A stretch of DNA of 64,000 bases, taken from NCBI GenBank assembly GCA_964017235.1, contig OZ024935.1, forward strand, positions 9,936,001 to 10,000,000. Reading direction: 5' to 3'. The notes beneath the pieces were generated by a model. The model had not been told where the DNA came from and did not search any database. It saw nothing but the letters and a program-made list of their open reading frames with translations. This DNA comes from Sabellastarte sp. h YS-2021. Lineage: Eukaryota; Annelida; Polychaeta; Sabellida; Sabellidae. Shown here one piece after another: positions 24,501-36,500 of this stretch. Each line of letters begins with the position of its first letter. The stretch's first letter is position 1. Both the position numbers and the translations under genes were made by a program.

Positions 24501-27500
24501 ATAAATTTAAATATCCAAATATTTGTCAAGTTATAATACCTTATCTGTAAGGAACAACAAGCAAGGTAATAAGATTAAGATATATTTCTTGCCCAAGAAC
24601 TGGATTCACAGTAGTTTTAAGAAAACATTTTAACAATGCAAGTCTTTTCCAAGGGTCACCGATAAAATTTAGATCTGTAGTTAGGGTTGAATAAAATCTC
24701 CATCTAATGTTGTCCCTTTAATAGAGGAAGCCACACTATTACTATAGATGGCTTAATGGTGAGTTCGTCCCTCTGAAAGGCTATGATGAAATCCTATTAG
24801 GGACTAGCTGGCCTTTTCATTGTTTGCAACAATTCTTTGATCAAGTAGCCAGTTCCTACATAAAAGTCCTGCATCTAAAAGAAAATAGCAAAATATTAAG
24901 CCTTGATTGAAATAAAATAAAGAAACCACTTATTGATAATCTCTGGTTAACAATAGATTCTTAAAGAATACATGCAGATTTGTTTGGGCGTAAATCATTT
25001 TGTTTTAAATGATAAGGTAAAATTCTATGGAATGAAAGTACAGTTAAAATATGTAAAAATTTTGAAACTCCAATTTAAATTAATTTATAAAATTTTAATT
25101 TATTGCCAATAAGTCCAAATACAGCCATTTGATGCATAAAGTTAAAGTTGGGATTTTACATCCTGTTTAACAGCCAAGGTCATATTTGGACAGGTCCTCA
25201 GCATTGTCGCTTGTGGGGTTGAACCCATACAGAGGTGATTGCCTATGATTCAATGCCAAACCTGCTAACCCACTAGGCCACTGAGGAGCTATATTTGATG
25301 CTCAAAAAGTTTACTATTTAATCAAAGATTAGAGTAATGGTGATTGCTCTGCATTCCAGCCTTTTTTGTACATAACTTTAAAGCTTGGTCATCAACCAAA
25401 TACAGATTTGATGATTTGACTTTTTTTTTTTTTTTTTTTTTTATTGGTCACAATATAAATAATGTCACAATATAAATAATGTTACATAACACAAAAAACT
25501 TTTTAACAAAATTTTACTATTTGCACTGAATATGTTAACATTATAAGGCTACATATCTGATGAATGGAATCTGACCTTATACCTGGTATGAATTATTAGG
25601 CTAATTCAAACAGATTGTTAAAAATACCCCAACTAGTATAGAGTTTTTCTCCAAAATCACATTCTGAATTAATATAAAATTGTTCCTCATATTTTTTCTT
25701 TAATTTATTTTTAAGCCCTGATATATTTGGAACACTTTTATTTAAAGCACTTTTGAAAATATAGTATTTAGTAGTAGCAATTAATATGTTGATTGGAATA
25801 TACTGATTGTCCCTGTGTAAATATCCTAAGATTATATCCAGGGGTGAAAAATTTATTAATTTCCCCAAAGTGGAATGTATCCAGATTTCTAGATCTTTCC
25901 ATAAGTCTACTACATAGCGACATTTCACAAAGAGATGGATAAATGTTTCAGAATCAGATTGACAAACTCTACATTTGTCTGATTTCTCAATGGACATTTT
26001 ATACATTTGACTGTTTGTACCAAGTATTCTATGTATCAACTTATACTGAAGCCAGATCAAGTTATTATCCTGTTCTACATTAAATATAAGATAAAAGACT
26101 CTTCTCCATGTTGTATTGTCTATCTGTATACCAAGATCTTTATTCCATTTGGCTCTATATCCGCATTCTACTTCTTTTGTCTTTACCTTATTGTAGATAT
26201 TTCTACATCCTTGTTTACATTGGAAAAAGGGATATATGTTGTGGGATGAATGGTCTCTCTAGTTGATAAACTTGAATGAATAAATGTTTATTATCATTAA
26301 TGTATCTTTGTACCATTGAACTGACTTGAAAGTATTCCAAGAAATTTCTTATGTGAAAGCCAAACTTTACCTCAATTTCTTTACTACTCATCATTTTAAG
26401 ATTTTGATGAACAATATCCCCGATCACAGATATCCCTTTGTCAGACCATGTTTTCCAAAATATATTAGGATTTCCTATTTTACTGTTATACCACAGACAG
26501 GTTGAAAGCACACTTTGTTCAGTTCTTGTTTGAACTGATTGATCTATTATGTTCCACGATACAAAGATCTCTTTCCAGAAGTCATTGGGTACTCTTTTGT
26601 TACTTTTTATCCCCCAAAAAGGACCCACTTTGAACAATGATTCAATAGGTCCATATGATCTTTCAAATAATTTAGCCCATGGGCTGGTCGGAGAGGTTAT
26701 AAGTCTCCTTATCCAAGTGCATTTTAAGGATTTGATAAATTTCTCTACGTCTGGCATTTTTAGACCACCATCTATTTTGTTTTGGCAGATAGTTGTACGC
26801 TTTATTTTTTCTGGTTTCCCATCCCACAAAAATTTATAAAGTTTTTTATTCAAATCTGCACAAAAATTATTATTTGGAAGTGGAATAGCCATGAACAAAT
26901 GATTCAGTTGGGATAATATTAATGATTTAATAACAGTAATTTTGCCTAGAGGTGTCAAGGCTCTTTTTTTCCAAGCAGAAATTATTTCCTCGACTCTGGT
27001 AAGTGCTTTGGAGTAGTTGTGAGCTGGTATATTTTGTAAATTAACATCAAAATCTATCCCCAGCAAGGTGAAAAAATTTGTACCCCAGTTTAAGGCGCTA
27101 GCACAGCAAAGTTTTTCCTTGGAGTATTTCCTTTGTCCAATCCATACCATTTTTGTTTTAGACATGTTCATTTTCAGACCTGATAGAGATCCAAAGACTT
27201 CTAAGATATTTAATATTTGTTGCAAGGAGCTCTCTGAACCATCCATAAAAATTGTAGTGTCATCAGCAAATTGTGAAATTTTGATTTCTTCTTGACCAAT
27301 TTTTATACCTTTGACCATAGTGTTACCTTGGATCATTTCATACAGTACCTGGGCACATAACAGAAAGAGATATGGAGATATGGGGTCCCCTTGTTTACAT
27401 CCTCTTTCAATTGGGAAAAATTCCGATAAAACACCAACTTGGAGTACTGAGGCTGTTATTTTATTATTAAAGAGAGTTATCCAATTGACAAATTCCTCAC

Positions 27501-30500
27501 TAAAGTTGAAGTGACGTAGTACCTTGTACATAAATTTCCATGATACCGAATCAAAAGCTTTTTCAAAATCAATAAACATCAACAATCCTTTGATTTTTTT
27601 AACTTCAGTATAATTCATAACATCGTAGACAAGTCTGGTACTCTCCCCAATAAATCTCCCTTTAATGAAACCTGTTTGAGATTGCGAAATTAAATCTGGG
27701 AGGACTTTCTTAAGTCTAGAAGCAATCACATTTGTTGCCATTTTATACAGTACACTTGTTAGAGAAATTGGCCGCCAGTTTTTCATATTATCCCTCGGTT
27801 TGTTACCTTTAGGCAGACAGCATATAACAGTCTGTCTTAGACTAGGTGGTAAGATTCCACTTACATAACTTTCATTTAGAGCTCTCAGTATATATGTTTT
27901 AAAATCTTTCCAAAAAACTTTGAAAAAATCAGCAGGGAAACCATCTATGCCTGGTGTTTTATTATTTTTCATGCTTTTAACTATGCTGCCTAACTCTGTT
28001 ATAGTAATTGGTCCATTTAGAGCTTCAGATTCAAGCATTGTAAGTTTTCTTTTGGTAGTAAACAAATTCTCCAAATTTTCTTCATCAATGCATTTTTCAT
28101 CTTTACAGGAAAAAAGATTAGCATAGTACTGTCTGATTTGGGCCAATATTTCCTTTTGTGACTGAACTAATTTTCCATTAGGAAGTATAATCTTCTTTAT
28201 TGTTTTATCAACATATTTAACTTTTTCTAAGTTACAAAAGAACTTAGTAGGTTTTTCATTCATTTGGATGTCTTGCACTCTAGACCTTATCATAAATCCC
28301 CTTGACTTAACCTCTCTTAGTTTTTGTAACTCATCCTTCTTAGAGCAGATTAGGTTTGCATCACTGTTATTTGATAGACTTTCAAGATATTCAATTTCTT
28401 TAATTAGTTTGTTTTCCTTTTGATTTGATTGTTTTTTAAGTTTACTGGAATATTTTATTGTATTGCCCCTTATATTTAGTAATAGCATCTCTAAAAACAT
28501 AGCATCTGGAATTGTAAAGTGAATATCAGTGTCCTCCACTTTATGTATGCTATCTGGTTGGTAAATTGGTACGGCATATTGTACTTTAACTTCTTTGATC
28601 CACTCTTGAACATGTTGTAAGTATTCAAGATTTTTCAGCAGGCTACAATTGAAACGCCATATGCCTTTCCCTTTTTTAAAAGAGTCTAGCAATAATCCTA
28701 TTTCTATTCGAGAATGATCACTTCTATAGCCAGGTAGTATATTACAAGAATGCACTATATCTAGCAAACTGTTAGTTCCAATTGCATAATCAAGACGAGC
28801 TTGTTTCACTGGATTTTTCCTGCGCCAAGTGTAGCGCCTCACACCCGGATTTACCTGTCTAAAAATATCAGAAAGATTTAGTGCTTGCATCGATTCTATT
28901 AGTATAGATCGTGATTTAGGATTATTGAGGTGTAAATAATTCTGAGAATCCATCTTGGGGTCAAGCACCAGATTCAAATCACCACATAATAGGGTGTACA
29001 TTTCTGTCGAATCTTCCATATATTCTCTAATTTTTATGAAGAAAGCAGGGTTATCGATGTTGGGAGCGTACACATTTAATAGCCTCAGAGATATTTCCCC
29101 CAACTGCAAATCTACTAAAATCAGGTTACCTTTTTGATCAATGCTCGAGTATTTAATTTTGTATTCAAAATTTTTTTTGATAAAAATTGCTACGCCTCTA
29201 GAATTAGTTTTAGAGCCACTTACTAGAATCTCATGATCCGGAAATTGTAACATTAGGCTGTTGACATCCGTAGGAGTAAGATGTGTATCTTGAAGGCATA
29301 GAATATTAGAGTCAACAAGAAGATATGATAAGACATCTATTCGTTTAAGTTTATCTCTTATTCCCTGCACATTTGCTGATGACACTTTAAGAATATTATG
29401 TAACTCCATATCTAAACAAATAGCAACGACCTCCTCGCACATTTGGAACCTTCAATGAACATACATAGCTATCTTTTGAAATTATGTTTCCCAAGTAGCC
29501 TCCATGACATACACTTTCGAGCAATTGTGCTTCATTTTGAATATGAGTTATATCTGACCAATTACAAACAGAAAAACAGAAAAACAAAACAGAAAAACAA
29601 TCAACAACATTTGAAAACAACAATTTTTTGTCCATATTATACTGGCTAGTTGGAGTTGTGGACAAGAAAAATTTTTTTGTTACATTATCTTAATTGGCCC
29701 TACATGATAAGTTTCATTTTTTTTTTTTTTTTTTTTTTCATTCTTTCCCCTTTTTTTGTCTTCTGCATTCACTATTTACATAGGGGTTAAAGACAGAAAG
29801 GTTTTCTGATACTGTAAAACCATTGCCAAAAGTACTGAATAAATTACTAAATAATATAAATCTATTGTCAAAAATACTAAGCACCCTATCCTTTCCCACT
29901 GGAGGATTTTCATCGTCAGTGCGGAAAAGGGGTTTCTTCACCTATAAGGCTATTTTTCATTAGTGGTTAGTTACACCCATCAAGTAATCGAATAACTTTT
30001 ACAACTCTGGTATATACTAGCATTACTTGCCACCAATAATAAACCACGTATATTACATTAACATCAAAGCACAATTACATTCAGTTTTACACAAATAACA
30101 TGTGTAAATGCACAACAACATATTGTTTCCATACTAGAATATTTTTACCGCATCCAGCAATAAACGACTTGAAGTAGATTAGCCCTGAGTACAAGCACAA
30201 TTAGTTTTACACAATTAACATGTGTAGAATCTGTAGATGCGGAATAACATACCGTTCCCATACCAGAATATTTTTACTGTCAGACCCATGGAATTATCTG
30301 AAAAGCATTTCTTGCTATTACATTTACTGTAAAACTGCTTTCAAAAATAATAAACAACCCACCTTTTCCCACTGGAGGATTTACATCGTCAGTGCAGGAA
30401 AAGGATCTTTACATGTTGGCCTATTAATTATGGTATACACGAGTATTTGATTGTGAATGTCCATTAATACACGAGTATTTGATTGTGTCTGTGAAGTAAT

Positions 30501-33500
30501 CCAGTGGAAATTTTTAGGAATTCGGTATGTACGAGCATTATTGGCACCAACCGTATGACCTGAATTACATTGGCCCTAGTTACAAATCTATTCTGTGTTG
30601 TACAAGTAACAAGTGTATGTTAGTTGTATTTACCGTTAACAAACTGAAATAGGTTATCATTGATTACAGATCAGTTCAGCATTACACAATTACATGCACA
30701 ATACCATACCTTTCTTTACTAACTCTGGTGAGTACTAAGGAATATTAATACTGAATACAAATACATTCAGTTTTACACAAATAACATGTGTAGATAAATA
30801 ACAACATACTGTTTCCATACTAGAATGTTTTACCGCCTCCTATTGTAAATGACTGAGGTAAATTATCCCTGAGTACAATTACAGTCAGTTTTACATGTGT
30901 AGATGCATAATCACACAGTGATCCCATCCCAGGATGTTTTAAAAGTCAGACCTAAACAGTTGTTTGAGAAACAATCAGTACATATAATGTAAATTTCTTT
31001 TAGAACAGCAAACACCCCCCTTTTCCCACTGGAGGATTTACATCGTCAGTGCAGGAAAAGGATCTTTACTTGTTGGCCTATTATTTATGGCCATGCTTAA
31101 GTATTTGACTGTTAATGTCAATTAATGCATGAGAATTTAATTGTAAATGTCAAGTATTCCAATGAACTTTTTAGGACTTCAGCATTATTGGCACCACCGT
31201 ATGACCTGTAGTACATTTGCCCTGGTTAGAAATCCATTCTGTGTAGTATAAGTATACATTATTGGCACTAACATTTAATGACCTGAAATGTGTTATCCTT
31301 GATTTGCTGTCAAGCAATCAAATGAACTGTTACTACTAATTTTTAATACTCTGGTAAATATGAGCTTTTATTTGCCGCCTACGGTAAATGACTTAAAATA
31401 CATTAGGCCAAACTAATATATTAATCAAACTAGTAGATTTTTCATTGCTCTATCTATTTTATCGCAAAGGAAGGTCCTCAAAACTGTTGAACCTGCATAC
31501 GAAAGATGAAGGCCATCATAGGCAAAAAGGCTGTTTTTGAGGTTTCCTTGGCTATCAAAGAAAGGCCGATAGGTTTCAATGAAAAAAAATTTTGTACCAT
31601 CTGCCATTTTTTTAAGGATATTGTTATAACTTATTCTGATCAGATGTCTGCGATCATGATCCCATTTTCTCGGCAGTAAGGCTGACAATAGAATTTTGGC
31701 TTGTGGGTTTGCTACCATGATGAAATTTATGATTTCCACAAAGGTGTCTCTGAATACAATGGCAGGGCCGTTTGCTGGAGGTGGGTTGAGTTTGGCTAGT
31801 TCTTCTCTGTAACAATCAGATGAAATTACATTATTTACCAAACGTAGGTACAGGGACCATTCCGCTTTCTGGCTTAACCAATTCGTGCCTATATGCAACA
31901 CAATTACTTTGTAATTCAGAATGGTGACGGGAAATCTTGTGATGTATTCAAGTATTTTCTTGGGTGTAGCTCCAGGCCTTGTTACTACCACTGTTTTCTT
32001 TAATCTTATGCCCTTTGTGATTGAATCCGACAGGATCAAGGAGTGTGGTAAAACTGGAATCAAAAGTAATGGTTGATAAGTTGTATAAATTCTTAAATAG
32101 TATGTTACAAAAAAAAAAAAAAAAAAAAAAAAAAAAGACAAGCCTGAACAAGATATTAAACAGCTATGACAATGACATTTGCAGATATTATACAGCTAAG
32201 ACACTGACAGATGGAGACTTTTAATTAATATATAGTTTACACATGTCATTTATATACACTTTACTTAAGCTATAAAATTTACACTTTTAAGACATTTAAA
32301 CATTGTGGTGCCTTAATGCGTTAGTAATACCACTTTAAAGTGCATGCACAAAATAGTTGTTAGCTTAAATTATTTCAACAATTTTAGAGCATCAGATGCA
32401 ACATTTGCGATGATATTGAAGCGTTGTTTTCCCAGATTGGGTCCTGCATGTATTCTTGAGACTGCTAAAAAGGTGTTTTCTTGCTTGTTCTCTAGTAATT
32501 TGTTCAGTAGAATTTTTGATGCAGACCATTCCCCATCGTCACTGTGGCCTGTTATTTTCATCCCTGTGTCATCTGTTACAATGTAAGCATACAGAGTATG
32601 GTCAGCCACCGCCACATGTTGGGATTGAAAAAGGGCCTCTCGCACTTCAGCTGTGTGACGGACTGAATTTACTTTAGCTGAAAAGCCCTTAAAGCGACTG
32701 CCCTTGATCTCCACCACTTCAGTTTGACTAATTAAATCTAACGAGGGGGGGTTAGAGCTTGGCAAAGAAGGCAGTTTGTTCTTTTCAAAAGCATCTTGAA
32801 CCACTTGTGAACCCACCATCAACTTGTCTTTTATCAAGGCCACTTTCTTCCCACTGTCGCTATATAGTTCTCTATATTGTTTGAGGTCTTCGATCTGAGC
32901 CATACGTTTTTCCTTCATGGCTGGTGGATACTGATCTGAGACTCTAATTTTCGATCCTGACTTGCTTCCTCGAACCTTCTTCATAACTGCTTCTTTTCCT
33001 TTGTATGTTGTAAATTTAACTATGATTGGCCTACCTTTAAGCCCTGATGGCCTACCTATACGATAGGCTGTATCAATTTCAATCAAACCTGAAGGATTTT
33101 CAGTCGTTTTAATGTCTTCTCTGATTTTGAATACTTTCATCAAAATATCAGCAACTACCCTTGAACAGAGTTCATTTGCTATTTCATCTACATTGTATAT
33201 AACAATGTTTTTCTGAATGCCACTCCATTCTAATTCCATCATTTTAGTCTGGCAATGTTCTAACTTGTTTTCCAGTTTTATTATTTTACCCTTTGCTGAT
33301 TGAAGGGAATTTTTTAGGTCAAAGTTTTCTTTCCTTAGTGACCCAATTTCTTCACTAAGTGATTTTAGTGATTTCACTACAAATTCCCACTTTTCTTCGC
33401 CAGAATTCAGTCCTAAGGCCTTATCTTCTGTTGTTCCGAAGATCTGAAAAAAAAGGTTAATAGCCTCTTGACTATGTGTAACTTGACTATTATCAGTTAC

Positions 33501-36500
33501 TTGACTATGGGCAAAGAGCCCTGTTGTACCTGGTGGATTCTGTGTGGTGTCTGTCATTTTAGGCACCTTTTTCACTTGTTCAGTATTTGGACTCGGCGTG
33601 CTTTGGGGAAGAGGCCTTTTCCCGATTGGAGTTGACATGTATCTACAATCAACACAGTAGTTCCAAGATTGTATATTTTGGGGGTAGCGCCCATTAAATT
33701 ATTAAGTAATAGTTATCAATACACAGTTAAAGACACAGCTGCTCTTTAGACAACACCACAGAATAAAAGTAGTTTTCTGACTTTAGACAACACCACAGAA
33801 TAAAAGTAGTTTTCTGACACCAGTCCATTAATAATCCATCAACACAATAGTTCCAAGATTGTATATTTTGGGGGTAGCTCCCATTAAATTATTAAGTAAT
33901 AGTTATCAATACACAGTTAAAGACACAGCTGTTCTTTAGACAACACCACAGAATAAAAGTAGTTTTCTGACACCAGTCCATTAATAAGTGACAAAATGGA
34001 GCAAGTTTAATCTGGTTCGCCTTTCCAATATTGAATAACGGTAACAAATTATGGGCATCAGCCAATATATCAATAGTATTTATACAACTCCAACTATCCC
34101 TGGTAGGTTAATCAAATCATTATTGCTTAAAAATATAGTCTAAAAGGTCTTTATTCCAAGGTAGATATGTAGACAAATGTTTCACTGATATTTCCAGATT
34201 ACATTCTGTGATTTGTTAAGACTTTGATGCCTGTTGGAGTGGATCCCCCCTCCCGATAATTTCCGTTTGGTGAGCGATAATACCCGATAGATACTTTAAA
34301 CAAAATCAGGATGGCAGGGACATAGAAACTGCATATATTGTGAAGATATGTTAGTTTAGAACCATTTCCAGCCAACTAGTACACATAAATATCAACAGTA
34401 AACAATACACGATAGTTTTATTTACAAAAGTTTAAAAACCGCGTCTCCGCAGTGGCTATGCTAACGTCGATTTGACTTTTCTTTGTCTCTTTAGTTGTAC
34501 TGCTTACCAGGTATTTATTATTATGTAAGAATTATTTTGTATAAGAAATATTTTTTTAACAAAGTTAGGGTTTTTGTCAATGAAATTGACCTAGTTCCTG
34601 GTTAAGTACAGGTAGATCAGAAATCGTAAAATTAACCTCAAGAGGGCACATTTTAACAGACAAAATAATCAAAATTTTTGCCAGTTTTACTTCAGGGAAG
34701 ATTAGAGATCATATGTCTTCATACCAATCACATATTTGAAAAAGTCCCCACAAATCAAGGTATTGGAGCAGGTGGGAGTCATCCTTACTGGTACATTATA
34801 TGTTTTTCACTCTTTATTTCTGAGTCCTTATGATTCAGCTTAAGGTTTAACTGTGTACAAGTATTTAACTTAACCATCAGACACACACACAAGACTGGCC
34901 TTTTACAAACGTTGTCTTTGTTCATACAGGAGGGTCTCGTGTACGCCGTGGAGTTTTCTCACAGAAGTGGGCGAGATTTGATCAACGTTGCCAAGAAAAG
35001 AACGAACATCATACCCATCATAGAGGACGCCCGCCACCCACATAAGTACAGGATGCTTGTAGGTAAGAACTGAATCTAAACCTCAGAAACAACCTCCATC
35101 AGTATACCTCATCAAAAAACACGGAAATTTAAAGTTCCCTGAAGTTCCGTCTTGCCATTGTCATGTTCATAAATCCCACTGGCAGTTTGCTGAGTTGCTC
35201 AACCATTACACACATGTATTTTCAAATGTCTGCCCACTTTATGTAAACAGTTTCTCAGTAGCCTCCTGTAGGAAGCATCTGAAGAAATGTCTCTTCAAAT
35301 TAAACCCCCACTGTCCAAATATAACCCTGGCTGTTTAACAGGACTTTAAACCCTTTAATTTAAACCATTCAACAGTAGTACACAATGCTTGAAGGTAGGG
35401 CTGAAGACAAAATGCCCTCAAAAAGTTGTCAAAAAATGAAGTAATCGGCTAACAAAGCAAAAATATAGGGAAGGCCTATACTCTTGTTTCATAGTAACTA
35501 ATTGGTAGATATTTCCATATGATTGGCCTGAAATGGCTCAATTTCAGTCACTTTTTTACCAGAAAATCAGACTGTGTGTGGTTGTGTGGATGACCTAAGA
35601 GAGAGAGCTCAAAATTATTACACATTTCATCTCCAGGATTACTTTAGTTTGGGTCCTGTTATTGAATGGTCCTGTTTCCTCTTGTGTGAATCTCATTGTT
35701 ATTGTCAAGGCTGTGTAACAACACACTACGGCTTTGACGGTATAATATACCTGTATATACAGACACTTGTTTGTACTTTTTATGCTTTATCTGCGTTTTG
35801 TTTTCAGGTATGGTGGACTGTATCTTTGCCGATGTTGCCCAGCCAGACCAGGCCAGAATCGTGGCAATAAATGCACACAACTTCCTGAAAAACGAGGGGC
35901 ATGTTGTCATATCAATAAAGGTAAGAATGGGCCACAAAGGACATGGGAAGAGAACAGAAATTTGCAATTGATAGAGTAAGAAATCTAAAATTCACCAGGA
36001 ATCTAAAATTCGCCACCTCCAAAACCTTAGTTAATTTTATAAAGAAAATGATTTTTTTTTTTGTCTTAAAATTGGTATTTTTTAGTTCAGAAAGATTTAA
36101 TTTACTATACATTCAACCAGCCTCATCTCAATTCATTTATTTTATTAGTATTTCCACATGTGGCGAAATTCAGATATGTGGCGAATTTTAGATTTCTTAC
36201 TCTATACGTGTCAAATATCAGCAAATTTGTTCAGTGAATGAAGATAAGGCATATTCCAGGACACAAGCTTTAGGTGGAACTCTAAGTTGACTTTGCCTCA
36301 GGCGATATTGAAATATTGTTTTCACAAAATAATTAAGAAAGGGCATGGATTAAAGATATGACTGCTCTGCGAGTAATCATGTTCCTTGAAGATGGCAAAT
36401 ATGAAACGGATGAATATTGATCATCAAAGTTTAAAGTAGTTATAAAATTCAGCCAACGAATGCACACTCGGTCCTGCCGGTAGTTTATACAGAACCTCTT

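Larger units (their letters stand above)
25420..33990 (-). mobile_element. L1-like LINE (poly(A)-tailed) with extra SGNH segment between its ORFs
   Basis: Minus strand, 5' to 3': repeated 5' monomers (33990-33650), ORF1 (33638-32370), spacer, a run of T on this strand (32138-32109), the SGNH-type ORF (to 31425), tandem repeats, a run of A (29740-29716), ORF2 (29442-25596) and a terminal poly(A) (25442-25421 as T on +). ORF1/ORF2 type and tail fit the L1/Tx1 group. ORF2 has one frameshift. Target duplications were not found. Confidence 0.85.

Noticed and set aside
32109..32141. Poly-Phe N-terminus of the SGNH ORF
   Set aside because: It is a translated T run; the true start, if any, must be further in or supplied otherwise.
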